DNA of 64,000 nt from Dromaius novaehollandiae (Eukaryota > Chordata > Aves > Casuariiformes > Dromaiidae), in contig NC_088103.1 of assembly GCF_036370855.1 (NCBI RefSeq), positions 5,643,404 through 5,707,403 on the forward strand, written 5' to 3'. The position numbers were made by a program, and so were the translations under genes. Shown piece after piece: positions 46,479-59,700 of the stretch (the stretch's first letter is position 1; every line of letters begins with the position of its first letter). The notes under the pieces were generated by a model, which was not told where the DNA came from, made no database searches, and saw only the letters and a program-made list of their open reading frames with translations.

Positions 46479-47847
46479 TAGTAAAGATTCCACCAGGTAA
46501 GGGGCAGTTACATGCTGCAACATGCCCTTCTTGCACACAAATCCTCCCTAAGCAAGTCACTCCAACATTTACCCACTAATTTGCTCAGAAGAGTCACACT
46601 TGCATGCACCTGACCGTTATATGGTGCTAGAGAACTGTACTAAAGTTCTGCTCCTTAGTTCTGCTGATCTTCTTTGGCTTCCCAAAAACTTCAGAAGGAC
46701 TAAGGACTCAGCTCCTTAACACGTTCATCATGTGCCCAGTCACAGACTCATCAACAGCAAACACCAAGTCCAGCACATCGTTCTAGGGAAACGAAGAAAA
46801 GAAATATTGGTACTCGTGTGTCAGGAAGCAACCAGTTCTCCTCGTGTTCTTCTGACGTTCATGGACTACCCAGCTGAAGGCCCATCGCTACCTACAGAAT
46901 TTAAAAAATGCACAAGCATTAACATCACCTACCCCTGAAAGGTTCTAACAGACTTGTGCGGCTTCTGGTCAGCCTAGCTGAGACAGGCCACCATTTCCCT
47001 GTCCTGGTTACATGGCCAGCCTTCCACCTGCCTAAACAAGGGGGAGCACATGCCAGCACCTCAGCTGCCTGAGATCACAGCTCAACAGAAAACTGAGCTT
47101 AACCTGCTAACAAAGAGAACTTCTGCTAATGCTAAAGGATGTGAGCTGGGAGGAGGTGCGGGCAGATTTCCTGTGGGGCATATTTGACCTTGAGAGAGGG
47201 CTGGCACATACCGAGAGCAGTGGTTTCCAGCCCAGGGGCACATGAAGCAAATGAAAAGATGCAACACCTACAGGCTACCTAGATGCCTGCCAACACCCAG
47301 ACTCAAACGCCTCTGTCCCTGACCTGGCCCAACTGCCTACTCCCAACGCTACCGTTCCCCAGCAAGCCCAGAGAATGGGGTCTGCAAATGTGCCGTGGGA
47401 TTGGTCTCAGGGCGACCAGGGTTTAGGCAGGCAAGGATCAGGCCGCACGGCCATACACCCCAGGCATCCCAACACACCCAGCCCCAGCAGTTCAGAGAAC
47501 AACAAGATGCGTGCAGCATGTGCACAGACCCCGGAATGCAGACGGATCTGCAAGCACGACCAACCCACTGCCAAAATCCAGTCTTTGCCTAAGAAGGAAC
47601 TGCTTCTCCCCTGGGCAAGCCTAAAGGAGAGTGGGGGAAAAGAAAGGGCGGACGGGGCAGAGAGAGACTTTATTTGATAACACACCTGCCTCATCACCAC
47701 CTTACCCTGCTACTGCCACTCCTCTCAGAGTCACCACCCCATCTCAGCCCCTTAAGGTAGCTGTTTCTGACCCACACCTTCTCTCACATCCTACCACTGC
47801 GTCCCCTCCTGTGTGCAGGACACCAGGCAGCCCAGACACCCCGTCCT
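46479..47847. other. Spacer DNA without a recognised gene
   Basis: Single-copy sequence between the provirus and the right palindrome arm. It has short open frames only, with no splice-supported exon, repeat or RNA that I can identify. Confidence 0.5.
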
Positions 47848-48298
47848 TGCTCTCAGACGCACTCCCCAGTTTTGACCTGGCTGTCAGCTGAGGCAGACCA
47901 GAGAGGGCTGAGAAGGGCCGCTCTGAACACAGTCCCACAGAGGGACACAGAAGCAGCAAAAACCCATCACAGAAAGGAAAATGAAAAGCAAGGCAGTCTC
48001 GGCAGGTGCTCAGAGGAGACTGGGGACCCTCTGTACTTGTGCCTGTGGCTCCTGCAGGCTCTTTGCATGCTCTAAGAGGTGCCCAAATGCGGTGACCTCG
48101 ACAGGCAGGAGGTTACGCGGTGTCTCCGGGGCTGCGGTGGGGTGTGCGGGGCTGTCCCGGGGTCTAAGCCCTGCACAGCCACCTCACCCTCCCATTGCCC
48201 CGGGGCTTTTCCCTGGTGCTGCCATCACACCGGGCCATCTCGGCGCCACCCCGTCCCGGCTCTGCCGCTCCTCACAGCCACTGCCGCCCTGGCCCCAC

Positions 48299-48957
48299 TG
48301 TTGTCCGAAAAGCCGATTCGTTGCCTGGTGTGCAATAAGCCAATAATTACACACTCAGGAGAGACATTTGCTTATTTATTTCAGAGTTGCGCAAGCCTGG
48401 GTGCTCGGTGGTTTCCCACAAATCGAGCACACCCCCCAACTTTTCAAGTAGCATTTATACACACAAACTGCCAGATTTGCGACTTTCCCTTTTACACTGA
48501 TTGGTTAGTGATTTCTTCATTCCCTGGGTCCCACCCCTGCTCCTCAAGGTCCTGATGAGGGGAGATCAATTAACACTGCCCCAGCAGGGACAGTAGGTGT
48601 TATCTCCCAAAGTCCTGACAAGGGGGAGATAGTCCAGACCCCTTAATTAACTTTGTTTCAGCAGTGAGAGGAGGTTTTGCTTCCCAAGGTCCTGGCGCCC
48701 AAGCAGGCCTTATTTCAAAGCCTTGGCATCCTCCCTTTCGGAGTGTGAAGCGCAGGAATGCAGACTGCTTGTAACTCCCTTATCTTTCCAGCCTGCACCA
48801 GCTCTGGGGCCCTTTCTTACTGAACTAGGAGTGCGGCCTAAGGCTTCAGCAAATGTAGCTACTCATGCTAAGCAAGTTTTATACTTAAAGTTAGACGTTA
48901 TCCTAATCTACCTAGTTCAAACATTCTTTCTGAGCTTCCCAGGGCTGTCTTGTAACA
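48299..48957 (-). mobile_element. Solo LTR of the class I ERV family (right arm)
   Basis: The 659-bp mirror of the left-arm solo LTR, with the target duplication CCAC (GTGG on the element strand) at 48,295-48,298 and 48,958-48,961. The same insertion site in both arms shows that the LTR predates the arm duplication or was copied by conversion. Confidence 0.92.
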
Positions 48958-48999
48958 CCACTGCCAGGCCCCACAGCTACCCACAGGCCCCACGGCCCC

Positions 49000-49640
49000 T
49001 CGCACCCTCCCATCCCCCCACTGCCCAGGGGCACGGGCTGCCCTCGGCACAGCCCCGCCTGCTCCCCCAAGAGACGGGAAGCCCCGCCGCCCGCGCCAAC
49101 CTGCGGGCTCTCCCGCCTCTGAGCAGCCCCTGTCCGCCGCGGGACACACGCGCTGGGCCGCCGCAGCGGCGCTGAGCGGCACCCGTACCCGGAACTACAC
49201 CTCCCGGCGTGCCGCGGGGCACAACATGGCCGCCCGGCAGCCGGACCGAGCGGACTACATGTCCCGGCATGCCGCGGGGCAGGGCGCGCTGCGACGTTCC
49301 CCGGCCGCGCTGCCGCCTCGTCCTTGTCGGCGGCCCCGGGGTGCGGCCCCGGCCCTGCGCAGGGCTGCCCCGCTGCAGGCCCTCTTTGGGACCGGCCCTG
49401 GTGCTCCCTGCTCCGGCAGGTCTCAGACCCTCCCCAGGGCTCCCCGTCTGGCAAGAGACCCAATGACGAGCTCTGGGGCGCAAGCAGAGGACGAAGCCCA
49501 GCCCGTCAGGGGAAGCCAGGCGAGCAGAGGGCCATGTGGCACACTGCAGCACACAGGAAGGGCATTAGGACAACCCCAGCCCCGGAATACAGACTCCTGC
49601 GTGGCACGCAGCAGGACAAGTGGAGGGCGCTGGGGGGCAC
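49000..49640. promoter_or_regulatory. CpG-rich promoter-like block with twin ZNF143-type motifs (right arm)
   Basis: Mirror of 26,020-26,700. The motif units are at 49,191-49,220 and 49,251-49,280, with the YY1-like ATGGCCGCC at 49,226 starting a 154-codon plus-strand frame to 49,690. Both motif copies are preserved in both arms. No gene is recognised downstream. Confidence 0.55.
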
Positions 49641-49859
49641 TAGGAGCACCAGGAGCAAAATCAGGGGCTGTCCGTGTCCGTAGTCCTTAAAGAGAGTGAT
49701 CTTAGGGCATGAAGGCTGTGCTGCAGTTGTAAGTAGCTGCAGAGGCCAGATCCTGAGTTTCTGTTCAAACTCTTGTAGCTTATAGGCATAATCACTCTTG
49801 AAAATGCCGTGCAGTCACACGCTGAGCTACAGTATTTGGGGTAAGGAAGTGATGCTGCA

Positions 49860-51650
49860 CCTTCTTTCTCGTGCGGAACATTTCCAATATCGAAGTGAAT
49901 CCGCGTGGCCTCCCAGGTAGCCGGATGCTAGCCGGAAGGCAAAATACAAGCAGCCCATTGCATGGGGGTGGGAGTGTAGCAGCAGCATGCAGTCTTCATG
50001 GGCGTTGGTCTGAGAGGCTTGCTCTGCTACCAAGCTCCTGGTGCCTTTTAGTACAGCTGGCTCAATGCCCTTTAAGTTTGCCTGGATACTTGCTGACACT
50101 ATATGGTGGCACTCTGAGTAGGGTTTTTTGTGGAAGCGTGTTGAAGTCCTGCTGTGGAAGAATTGGGATAGACACACTAGAGCATGAAGACCCTGAGGAA
50201 GATCAGAGCAATTTCCAAGTCGATATTGGCACTGAGCACTTTGGAAGGATTAGTGCAATTCAGTCTGCATCTAACACGCATACCATAAGTATATGCTCAG
50301 GTGTATGATTTTGCTGCCTCTTTTCTTGTGGGAGAAAGTTGGAACTCAGCTGGAAAAAGAAGAAGTCTGGTTTGTAACCCCAGGGAGTCAGAGTGACTAC
50401 TTGGACATGGCCTTTTGTCAGAACAGGAGCTTCCAAAGCAGAAATGTCTGGTAATTTATAGCGCTCAGCAGCATGTGCGTAGACTATTCTGTGGTCATAG
50501 CTTGCAGCTCTTGATGTCACTGACTGTGGCAGGAAGACAGTTGTTGGAATGCTGCCTTTTAGGCGTCTGTTTCTAGTAGGAGGTAGTTCACGAGCTGGCA
50601 CCGAAAGCATATCTATCAGCAACAGTGCCCTTTCCCTTTTGTTGCTGTAACTATTAACCAAAAAGTACCTTTGTGGGGAGGCTGTTTGAAAGAGCAGCCA
50701 TGTGGCCATGGTGGCAGGAAGGGAGGCAGGAGTTGTAGGCTAAACCACCTGACAGAGTTGGGAGAGGTAGGGCAAAAAAAGCAGGCCCTGCTCGCCTCCT
50801 CGCAACATACAGTAGCACGTCTCTGAGGCCTCCTTCCCTTTTCCCTTTTTAAGCCGCATACCAAATATTACTGAAGCATGCACAGCTCCCTGGCTGTCTA
50901 TGACACCGTCATCAGCTGACGACAAAAATGCAACACACTCTGCGCACTGCAGCATGTGCACATGGGTGTCGACTGGTCTTCCGTGTCCTGGAAAGAGAGC
51001 CCATGCACAGAGAGACACTTTGTGCCTTCTCACCTCAGGCAAAGCACCTTCCCATGGGACAGCACCTGAGTACACGAGGGGACTCCTCCTTTCCTCGGAA
51101 AGCACAGCACTGGTGAGGCAGGCATTATTCGGCTTCTAAGGCAGAGCATCTGAAATCTGTGTCAAACTGCTTGGCTCTGCAGAGGCAGTGAAAAAGTGCC
51201 CCAGCAAAGGAAAAGGCTGCAGTCAGAGTCTCACAATCCCAGCGAGTGAGTCAGCAGCCGGAGGAACTTATCCCAGCCAGAGCCGCTGTCTCCTAAGGTC
51301 ACAAAGGCAATCGTAGACTTCTCTGGAAAACCCGCCTGTGCTTGTTGTTGTGCTCTGGGCATCACAAGGACCTCAAGGGTGAAAGCAGCAGAAGCAGCTC
51401 AGACACAGAGCTGCCTTTCTCCCTAGATTGCACACTGTCTCCCCTAGGCAGCCTGCTGCTCACTGCCTAGACTCCAGCTGGGCAACTCTCCTAGGCGGAG
51501 CCTGAGAGAGTTACTCCTTTGCACAGCTCCGAGCACAAGGGTCTTCTCGTCTTTGGCGTCCTTCAGGGCTGCAGCCATTGCGACAGAGCAGTCAGTTGCA
51601 CTATTGCAAACAGGGAGAAGTGCCTCACCAGTTTCTCCAAGCCTCCCCTT
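49860..51650. repeat. Unidentified repeat at the PHF7-like 3' flank (right arm)
   Basis: Mirror of 24,016-25,800, between the promoter-like block and the last exon of copy C. No gene recognised. Confidence 0.6.
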
Positions 51651-51815
51651 GCTGGCACAGCGTGGTTCCCTGCTGCTGGGAAGACAGCGGCCCTCTCAGG
51701 GCAGGCAGTGCAGTGGGGCTGTAGCACGCAGGCAGCTCCTGCACAGCTAGCCCCGGGGTGTTCCCCTTGACTGCCTCTGCCAGCGGCTGGGCATCAGTGC
51801 CCTCAGCAGCGGTCT

Positions 51816-54800
51816 TCAGGGCCGGCTGTAGGGATGTGGGGGCCGGTGCAGGAGCCTGGAGCGGCCTGCCCTCCTGTCTCTCCGAGACTGCACCGAGCTG
51901 CTGCTCCCAGCATCCGGGGAGCCCTGGGAGGATGCCAGCGCTGCCTGGCTGGTGCTGGGGCAGCCTGGTGCCAACAGCCCGCAGGATGCTGTAAGGGGAG
52001 GCAGAAAGGTCAGCAGATCCACCCCACGCCTCTTGGGCTGGTGAGGGCAGAGCAGTGCCCCCAACTCTCCAACGGGATTGGAGAAGCTCCGCCACGCCCA
52101 CCCTGACCACCCCCTGCCAGGGCCTGCCTGGCACCTGCCTCTAGCCCTGGCACCCAGGTCCTCAGCCCCTTACCAGTGCTCTGGCCAGCACAGCCGTCAC
52201 ACTCCCACAGCCCCGTGGCATCCCGCACGGAGGAGCACTGGCGGTGGGTCCCACTGGCAGCACACGAGGAGCACAGCAGCAGCTGCCATGGGCTGGGGAA
52301 GCAAAGAGGCTGCTGAGTAGGGAGGTCCCAGCAGGGAGTGGTGCCAGGAAGCCCCCCTCAAAGACCAAGGGGACGGAGCGGGACGGTGCCCACAGAGCTT
52401 CCTGGCCTGGCCCCACCTGGCTCTCAAGTGTCCTGGCTGCCCGTATTCTTGCTGAGACCAAAGAGCCTGGGCAGAGCCCAGCAGCACCCTCCACTCCTTG
52501 GAGGAGCCCTTGCTCAGTGCTAAGAGGGGCATGCCTCCTCTGCAAGAACAGCATCCCCGTGGGAGAGGTGCGTCCCTCTCCCTCACCCCACCCCAGGGAG
52601 GGCGTCCCTCCACCTTCTTGCAAGCCCTTCACACATCTGGCCACACTCCTTGGAGGAGGCTGGGAAACTGCTGCTGCAGAGGCTTACCCCTCCTCTTCTG
52701 ACTGCTCCCTGCCTCCCCTGTACAGGCACTGGCTGGCATCGCAGCGGCTGTACGTTTCAAAGAGGTCTGCAAAGTTCTCCTCCTCCTCCTCCTCCTCCTC
52801 ACGAGCCAGCCTTCTGCAGCTGAAGGAAGGCAAGGACATGAGCCTGGCCACCCCTGGCACCCCTGGGCAGAGCCAGCATGTTCCTGGTCTTCTGAACCTC
52901 CTTCTTTCCATCACCTCAGTGAAGCAGGGGACCAGGCTAACACACTTGTCTTCATTCTGTGCCCACCCCAGGCCTGAGGTTCTCCCACTGCCAAATGGCA
53001 ATCACACCTCTGACCTCTGCTCTCAACTGCCTGAGCAGCTTGCCCCACAAGAGCTTTGAGGGCCAGAAGCTGACCCCAGTTGGAAAAAAAAAGAAGAAAA
53101 AAAAAAAAAAAAAGGAGTATCTGGGAAAGTTCAGGGGAGAGCAAATGCCTGCAGAGCTGGCAATACCCCAATAAGCAAGAGCTGCCTTCTTGCTCAGCAA
53201 GTGTGACTGTTGGGGCTGGGGCTGGGCCTGGGGCATTCTTGCAGGCAGGCCGCTTTGCTCCTCTCCTCCAGGCAGCTGCTCTTGCTGGGAACACAGCCTG
53301 CCTGCAGCACTGTGGGCTGGCCTGGCGCAGCTCCCTGGGCATTCTTCTCTCTCCTAGGCCTGGCGGAAGGGAACAAGGGACCTACCTGATGGGGATTCGG
53401 ATACCCAAGCGCAACATCTCTGCTGGGAAACTGTCCCCGTCTTTGCACTGCGGGCACCTGAAGTTGCTGAAGCCAGACCGCAGAGCTTGTCCCTGCAGGG
53501 GAGACACAACCAGCCTGAAGAGGACACTGCTGCTGAGCACCTCCTGTCCCGAAGCCTAAGGGAGGAGAGACCACCGTGGTGGGCCGTGCAACCGGGGCCG
53601 GAGTGACTGAGAAGGCAAGGCAAAAGGCCTCGTGTGGAGGACGTGGCCCAGCTGGGCAGCAATGGAGGAAGAGGCCCTGGGATTCCCTTCCGTTCCGTGC
53701 TGCAGGCCCCAGGGACATGAGCGGAGCAGCAGGCAGGCTGCTGGGCACTGAGCCCCTCAGGGGATTGAGACCATCCAGGGAGGTCTGCTGAGGGCAACCT
53801 CTGCAGAAGGCCATGAGACGGGGGTGGGGAGAGGGCAGAGAGGGGCTCAGCCCTCCTCATGCCCCCAGGGAAAAAGCCAGGTGGGAGGAGGTCTTCCAGG
53901 CTGTCTTCTGTTGGCCCCAGCATGGCCGTGTCTCAAGAGAAGCTTTGCATGATCATGGAGAGTCTCCACAGTCCCTGCACCCTCCCCCTTGGGGGTCCTC
54001 AAATGTGGCTTGCGGAGCCCAGACAGCCTGGAGAGGCAGGTGAGGGAAGGGTCTCCTAACCTGGATGCAGCCACGGTGGAACCAGGTGTGCTTGCAGAAG
54101 GGGCACACCATGGTGCTGTAGGAGGTCCTGTCCTCCACAGGCTCCATGCAGATGATGCACGTGGTGTCCCCATCCTGGTGCGTCTCCACTGTCTGCTGTG
54201 GGCGATGCTCCCAGCACAACGACCTGGGTGAAGGAGGAAGAGGTGAGCCTGGAGGAATGGCAAGAGTAAGGCCGTAAAGGCCATCACCTCTGCAGTGCAC
54301 TGTGCAAGTGTCCCTTTTCGCATGCCTTTCCTCCCAGCATACTGCCCACCAAAAGGGCCCGGCATGTCCTGGCTGAGGCCTGAGCTCCACATGTCCTTGG
54401 TGGGCCCTGGGGCACTCATGCCAAGCTGGAGACATTGTCTGCAGGGTGGGGGCCCTGACAGTTGGGCAGCTTTCAGCCCTTAGGAAAGCAACGCAAGCTG
54501 GTTTTTTTGTCAGCCTGAATCTCCCCCGGGGGCTGAGGCCAAGGCATTCCCTGGGGCACAAACCCTCCAGCTCAGCTCCAGCACCACAGAGTAGGAGGAA
54601 AGGGATAAACGAGGGGGTACATGAGCCCTCCACGCCCTGGATCAGGCCCCAGGGGACACTAGGGGTGTCCCTGCAGGGCAGAGCAGGCAGGTTCCCCGTC
54701 TGCTTGGCCAGCGCTGGCTGCAGGGAGCAGGAGGGGATGTAGCAGCACGGGAGGCTGCAGCCCGAGCAACGGCAGCCCTTACCTGTACTCCCCAAAGAAC

Positions 54801-56703
54801 TGCGAGACGCAGCCCTTTTCGAACCCGCAGGGGAAGTGGAACTTGCGGGTGCACCGCTTCTGCTGGCACACAACGGTGGCCCCCTTCCTCCTACACACAC
54901 AGCAGGTCTGCAAAGAGCACAGCAGCCCCCGACTCCCCGTCAGTGACCTCAGGTCAGGGACCTCAAAACCTGCCCTGCACCTCAGGAAGTGATGCAGGGA
55001 TGTCGAGGCCTGGCTGGGTCAAGGCCAGCAGCTCCGCATGCAGACAGGACTCTAGTGCAATCTGGGCTCATGACCTGCTGGGACTGGCTAGGGGAGGCCG
55101 TGAGGGAGACCCGTCACAGCAACACAGCCCTCCCCTCCGCAAGACCCTCACCTTCCGAGCTGCCCGCTTCACTACCCGCCTGATATCCCCAGGGAGGAAC
55201 CGGCAGAATCCCTCTCCGTCGGTGCCTCTCTGGAAAAGCCCCTTGGCAGGATACTAGAAGAGAGAAAAGTGCAGGAGCTCATGAGGTCAGTGAGACAAGG
55301 ACCTCTCCTAATGGCTTATCCTGAGCCTGGAGAGACAGCAGCAGCAGGCAAGGCAGTGTTCATTTCCCCTGGGGCTGGGCGAGCTGCAATAGTCCTCGCC
55401 TTAGACCTCACCCTCAGCAAGAAGCACAGAGGCATGGAGAGGGGCGAGCCCCGGCTGTGCTGTGGCTTTGCAAGTGCAAGCCACTGACCCAGGGAGCTGT
55501 GGAGAAGAGCTGGTGGACACCACTGCAGAGCTGGCTGGCTGGGCCTGGTTGAGCTGAGCAGATGCCATGCTTGGGTGGCCGTGAAGAGCAAGAGGGGGCT
55601 CAGGAAAGCAACTCAAGGAGTCTCCAGGGCGGGCGCATCTGCTTGTGAGGGCCAGCTCAGGAGGCTTGGATCTCGCCCGCACAGGGAATAGGGTCGCTCG
55701 GCAGCACCTGGGTGGGGGGGCTGTGCTGGGAGCGCAGGAGGAGGAGTTGGCACCTACAGGGCATCTGGGGCTGCGATTCCACGCATGCACACATGCCCCT
55801 TGGGGTGCCAGGGCAAAGCTGTGGGCAGCCCCAGGGGAACTCACCAGGCAAAACTCATGTGCGCAGAGGCCGTCCTCCTGGCACGTCTGCCCGTAGACAT
55901 CCGGCTCAGAGTGGGCACGGCGACACAGCACACACTCTGGAGGCAGGGAGGGAAGGGAAGCAGCGAGGGAGAGCACACATCACCACCACTGAGCACCTCT
56001 CCAGGGGCTGGGGAGAGTCAGCCTGAGGATTTCCCCCAAGAGAGCATCCTCTCTCGGCTGTGCCGGGGGTGCAGCAGGCCTGGAGCCGTTGGCAGGGCCC
56101 TCGGGGGCCTTGGAGAGGAAGGGGGCATTGCTGGGATGAGCGTCACAACAGGCGCCCAGGAGTGCGATGGGCAGGAGGTGGCAGACAGCCTGCGGAAGGG
56201 TGTCGCTGGGTCTCAGGAGTCAGAGCGCCTCCCCACAGGCCGTGGGGCTTTGCCTTCACAGCCGGTCCCCGTCCACTCCCACGCACATCCCGCTCCCACG
56301 GACACCCCAGCCAAGAAGGTGCTGACTCCAGCCCCCGCCTCTCCCCGACTGTGCCACGCTCTGGCCCAAAGCAAGGCCCCTCCCAGCTCCCCACAGCCTC
56401 AGAGGCTCCCGCTCTCTCCCTGCCCTTGCCTTCCCCTTTCCTCCCTGGACTCCTGGAGCACAGCAAGCTCTGGGCAGCGCCTGCCCTCCCCACACAGCCC
56501 TCCCTCCCCACACAACAAGCCTCCTTGGCTGAAGTTCAAGAGGGGCCCTGCAGTGGGGCTCTTGAGGACCTCCTGCAGCCCATTGCCACCGCTCCCAGCT
56601 CCGCACAAAAGTCACCCCCACAACACCTTTGCCCGGTTTCTGGGAGCTGCTGGGATACTTTGCTCTCACCATCCTCCCTCGACTGGCGAGCCTTCCGCTT
56701 CAT
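51816..56703 (-). CDS. PHF7: PHF7-like gene, copy C (intact)
   Basis: Minus-strand copy with nine exons: 56,670-56,703; 55,845-55,936; 55,152-55,253; 54,783-54,907; 54,061-54,223; 53,386-53,492; 52,688-52,813; 52,174-52,292; 51,816-51,988. Splice sites, phases and the stop match copy B. The seventh exon is 126 bp against 123 in copy B because the Glu run has one more codon. In the RING-like exon two residues differ (Glu to Gln; Ala to Thr between the conserved Cys/His). All zinc-binding Cys and His are kept. Predicted 346 residues. Domain order and likely nuclear chromatin role are as for copy B. It lies in the right arm and points away from copy B's strand, so the two 3' ends face each other across the spacer. 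Confidence 0.9.
53080..53114 (+). repeat. A-rich homopolymer tract, length-variable between arms
   Basis: A run of A's with interspersed G's in an intron of copy C. The mirror T-run at 22,557-22,580 in copy B is clearly shorter, so it is one of the few indels between the arms. Confidence 0.8.
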
Positions 56704-59700
56704 GGCGGCCACAGCGCAGGTCGGTGCTGAGAGCTCTGAAAAGGTCCTGCCACAGCTAGGCTGGGCTTTCCCCTCCAGAGGCTCCTCTGCCGACCCTGAG
56801 GGACGAGCAGGACAAGGGGGTGACTGCAGCACAGCACCAGGACCTCAGAGGCATGGGCACCTGCTCCCTCCCTCAGCAGCACCCACCAAGCCCCTCCGTT
56901 GCCCTGACACTCAAGCAAGGCTGGTGCTGCCCAAGGCTCTGTCGCACCACAGGCGAGGGGCACTGCGGATGGGCACGGGAGGCTGACAGCCCTTGAGCTC
57001 TGCGGCTCCCCTGAGAAGTGGCATTGTCTCCGCGGCTGCCCTTTCCGCCCTGCGCAGGACCCCCGATCCACACCCCTCCCCAAGCCATCCCTCTGCTGGA
57101 CACCTGCCCCCACTCCCCTCACCTCACCAGGTTGCTCAGAGGTGCTGCCTCCCAACCTAGTGCCAGCCAGACACCAGGAGGCCTTTATCTCCTGGCCCTG
57201 GTGACCCGTGTCATCGCATTGTCCACTGTGACACCGTCACCATTCTGTCACTGGGTTCCATGTGAAGACGAAGTCTGGGGGCCAGAAGCTGGGCACAAGA
57301 GCCCTTGGCTACCCTGGCAGACAGGGATTTTGCTCCTGCGGCTTCTTCAGAGCCCTCGCAACAAGCAGACCCTGCCCTTCAGGCCCCTCGCAGAGATGGT
57401 CGACAAAGAGAGCCTCCCATTGCTCCCTGGCTCTGGGCAGAAATCCTCCACTCCTGGGGGCTGCCTTTCCCTCGCACACCCTCGTCTCTGCCTGCCAGTC
57501 CTGCTCCCAGGCTCCCTTGGCCTCCTCCCTGATGGCAGGCACAGGCACGCCTCCATTGCAGGGACAGCTGGGGCTGGGCAGCGCCAGGGGATTCTGTCCT
57601 AGCGCCTAAAGCGGAAACATCCACCCCAGAGCCCCTCTCTGCTGAAACCTGCCCTCCCACAAGTGCCCTGACCTCGAGAGTGGGGCAGAAAATGAGGGAG
57701 GCTCTGCCATCCCTCCTGCCCTCACTCCAACAGACAGACATGGGCCTCTTGGATCACTCCCGTCTCTCCCCAGTGCCGTCGCGGTTGTGGGCCTCTCTCC
57801 TCCTTCCCACCGTGGGGTTCCTTGCAGTTGTCCGGAAACATCTCTGAGAGAGCAAAGGCGAATCCCCTGCAGTTGAAAAAGGGCACACAGTGGGGTCCCC
57901 TCTGCGGTGGCAGGAGCACTGGCAGACCCTGCCTGTCCTGCAGCAGAGCCCCTTAGGAGCCCGTAGGAGCAAGGGCTACTTGTCGAGGTCTCTGCTTTCA
58001 GGCAGTCCTGAGAGGAGATCCTCTGAGGCTCCGCTTGCCTGACATCTCCCCTCATGCTCTCTGCTCCTCCTTCTGACATCCTGCAACAGCTCTCTGCAGA
58101 GTAGTCGTGCAAAGTGCACCTCAGCAACGAGGCCCTTCTGCTTGGGGTTTTGTCAAGAAAGCCAGAGGCCCCCTTTCACGCGCTACATGACATGTCAGGG
58201 CATGGAGTTGCACCATTGCTCCTCCTGATGAAGACCCAGGTTTCAAAGGATGACAGGACAGTGACAGCAGCAGCGGGAGTCCCGCAGCAGCATGCCTGCC
58301 CTCAGCCCCGGAGGTGCCGTCCCCAGGGACTGGCCAGTCTGGAGCTCCATGCAGTCTTTACTCCTCAGCGAGCGGGGCCAGGGACGAGCCAAAGAGGGGC
58401 AGCCATCTGCCCTCCAGGACCTGCTCAGAGGAGAGGCCCAGGCATTTCTGACCAGGGGGCATCTGGAAAAGACTCCCAAGCCCAGGACACAGCTTTGGCA
58501 GAGGGAAGGTACCTCCATCCAATCTCGTTCCCTGCCCTCTGCCCTCAAAGAGGTGCTCCCAAAGTCACCTGGGGCTGCGTTGCTGGACGAGGTTGTTCCC
58601 TGGCAGTGGCAGTTCTTGCCCAGTGCTGGGGACCCCTGGCTGGGTTGGCCTGGGCACCCAGGAGCTGCCTGGCTGTGCCTGCCCCTGGCTGATAAGCCCT
58701 GCTGCTCTCCTGCAATGGGATGCAGGGCCCTGCAGCTCTGCTCCATGAGTGCCCAGCGCTGCCTGGAGCTGAGCTTCCACCTCCCGCTCTTGGGATCCAT
58801 GTTCTCCCCTTCACACCCCAAAGGCCCAGCGCTCCGGCAAGCCAAACGCACGCACACGAACGCAGCCAGGGCTGTGCATCAGGCAGCGAGGCTTGGGCTC
58901 GCTCCCTCCTCTCTCCAAGAGGGCTAGGCCAGCTCTTCCCTCCTCCCCGCAGAGTCCCCATCACCAGGGCATGTGCTGGGCACAGCAGCACCCCTGCCCT
59001 CCGCTGCCAGTGACCAAGGGAGACTGGGAGGTCCCTGAGTCACAACAACCAGGGCTGCGGCTGAGTAGTTACGGCACGACCTTCGGAGACGGCTGTCCTG
59101 GCAGCAAGGCCTGGCAGGCAACCCTGACTCGCAGCTGTCCTCGTCCTGCCCCGCCAAAGCTCACATGTTGCTAAGAGCCGGTTTTCTGCCCCACCAGGGA
59201 AAGAGTCCCGTCAGTTTGGGGCCTTGGTTTAATTCAAGGGAACAAAACTCAGAGTGTGCTGGCACAGCTGGCAGTCGCTGTCACCACTCCCTCTGGCACT
59301 GTTCATACTGGTCATGGTGCCAAGGCTTCCCCGAGTGCTAAGGAGTGAATAGGAAGGGTTCAGGGTGATGCACAGGGAGAAGGCACAGAAATAGCGCGTG
59401 GTGACCTGGACCTGCATCTGCTGGAGCTTCAGTGCCCTCCGTCAGGCGACAGCGACCCTCGTGTGCAAAGCCTGTTGGTGAGTCAGGCAGGCAGGAGACG
59501 CCGGACTGACCAGGCACCGACCCTCAGGGCAAAGCGCCTCAGTCTTGAGACTCTGGGAGGGAAGGACAGACTCTCTGGTTTGAGAAGGGAGAGCCAAACA
59601 TCAACCCCCTTCTGCTAGCCTGCACTTTCATGGCCCTTCTTTCCATCTTTTTCTCAGTGCCCAACAAACACTCTCCGAATATCAGGGCTGTCTGATCCAT

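Larger units (their letters stand above)
47848..58247 (-). repeat. Right arm of large inverted repeat (palindrome)
   Basis: Reverse complement of 17,426-27,812. It contains the solo LTR, CpG promoter-like block, unidentified repeat and PHF7-like copy C in mirrored order. Its right part (from 54,446) is at the same time the start of the direct repeat of 1-9,551. Confidence 0.95.
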
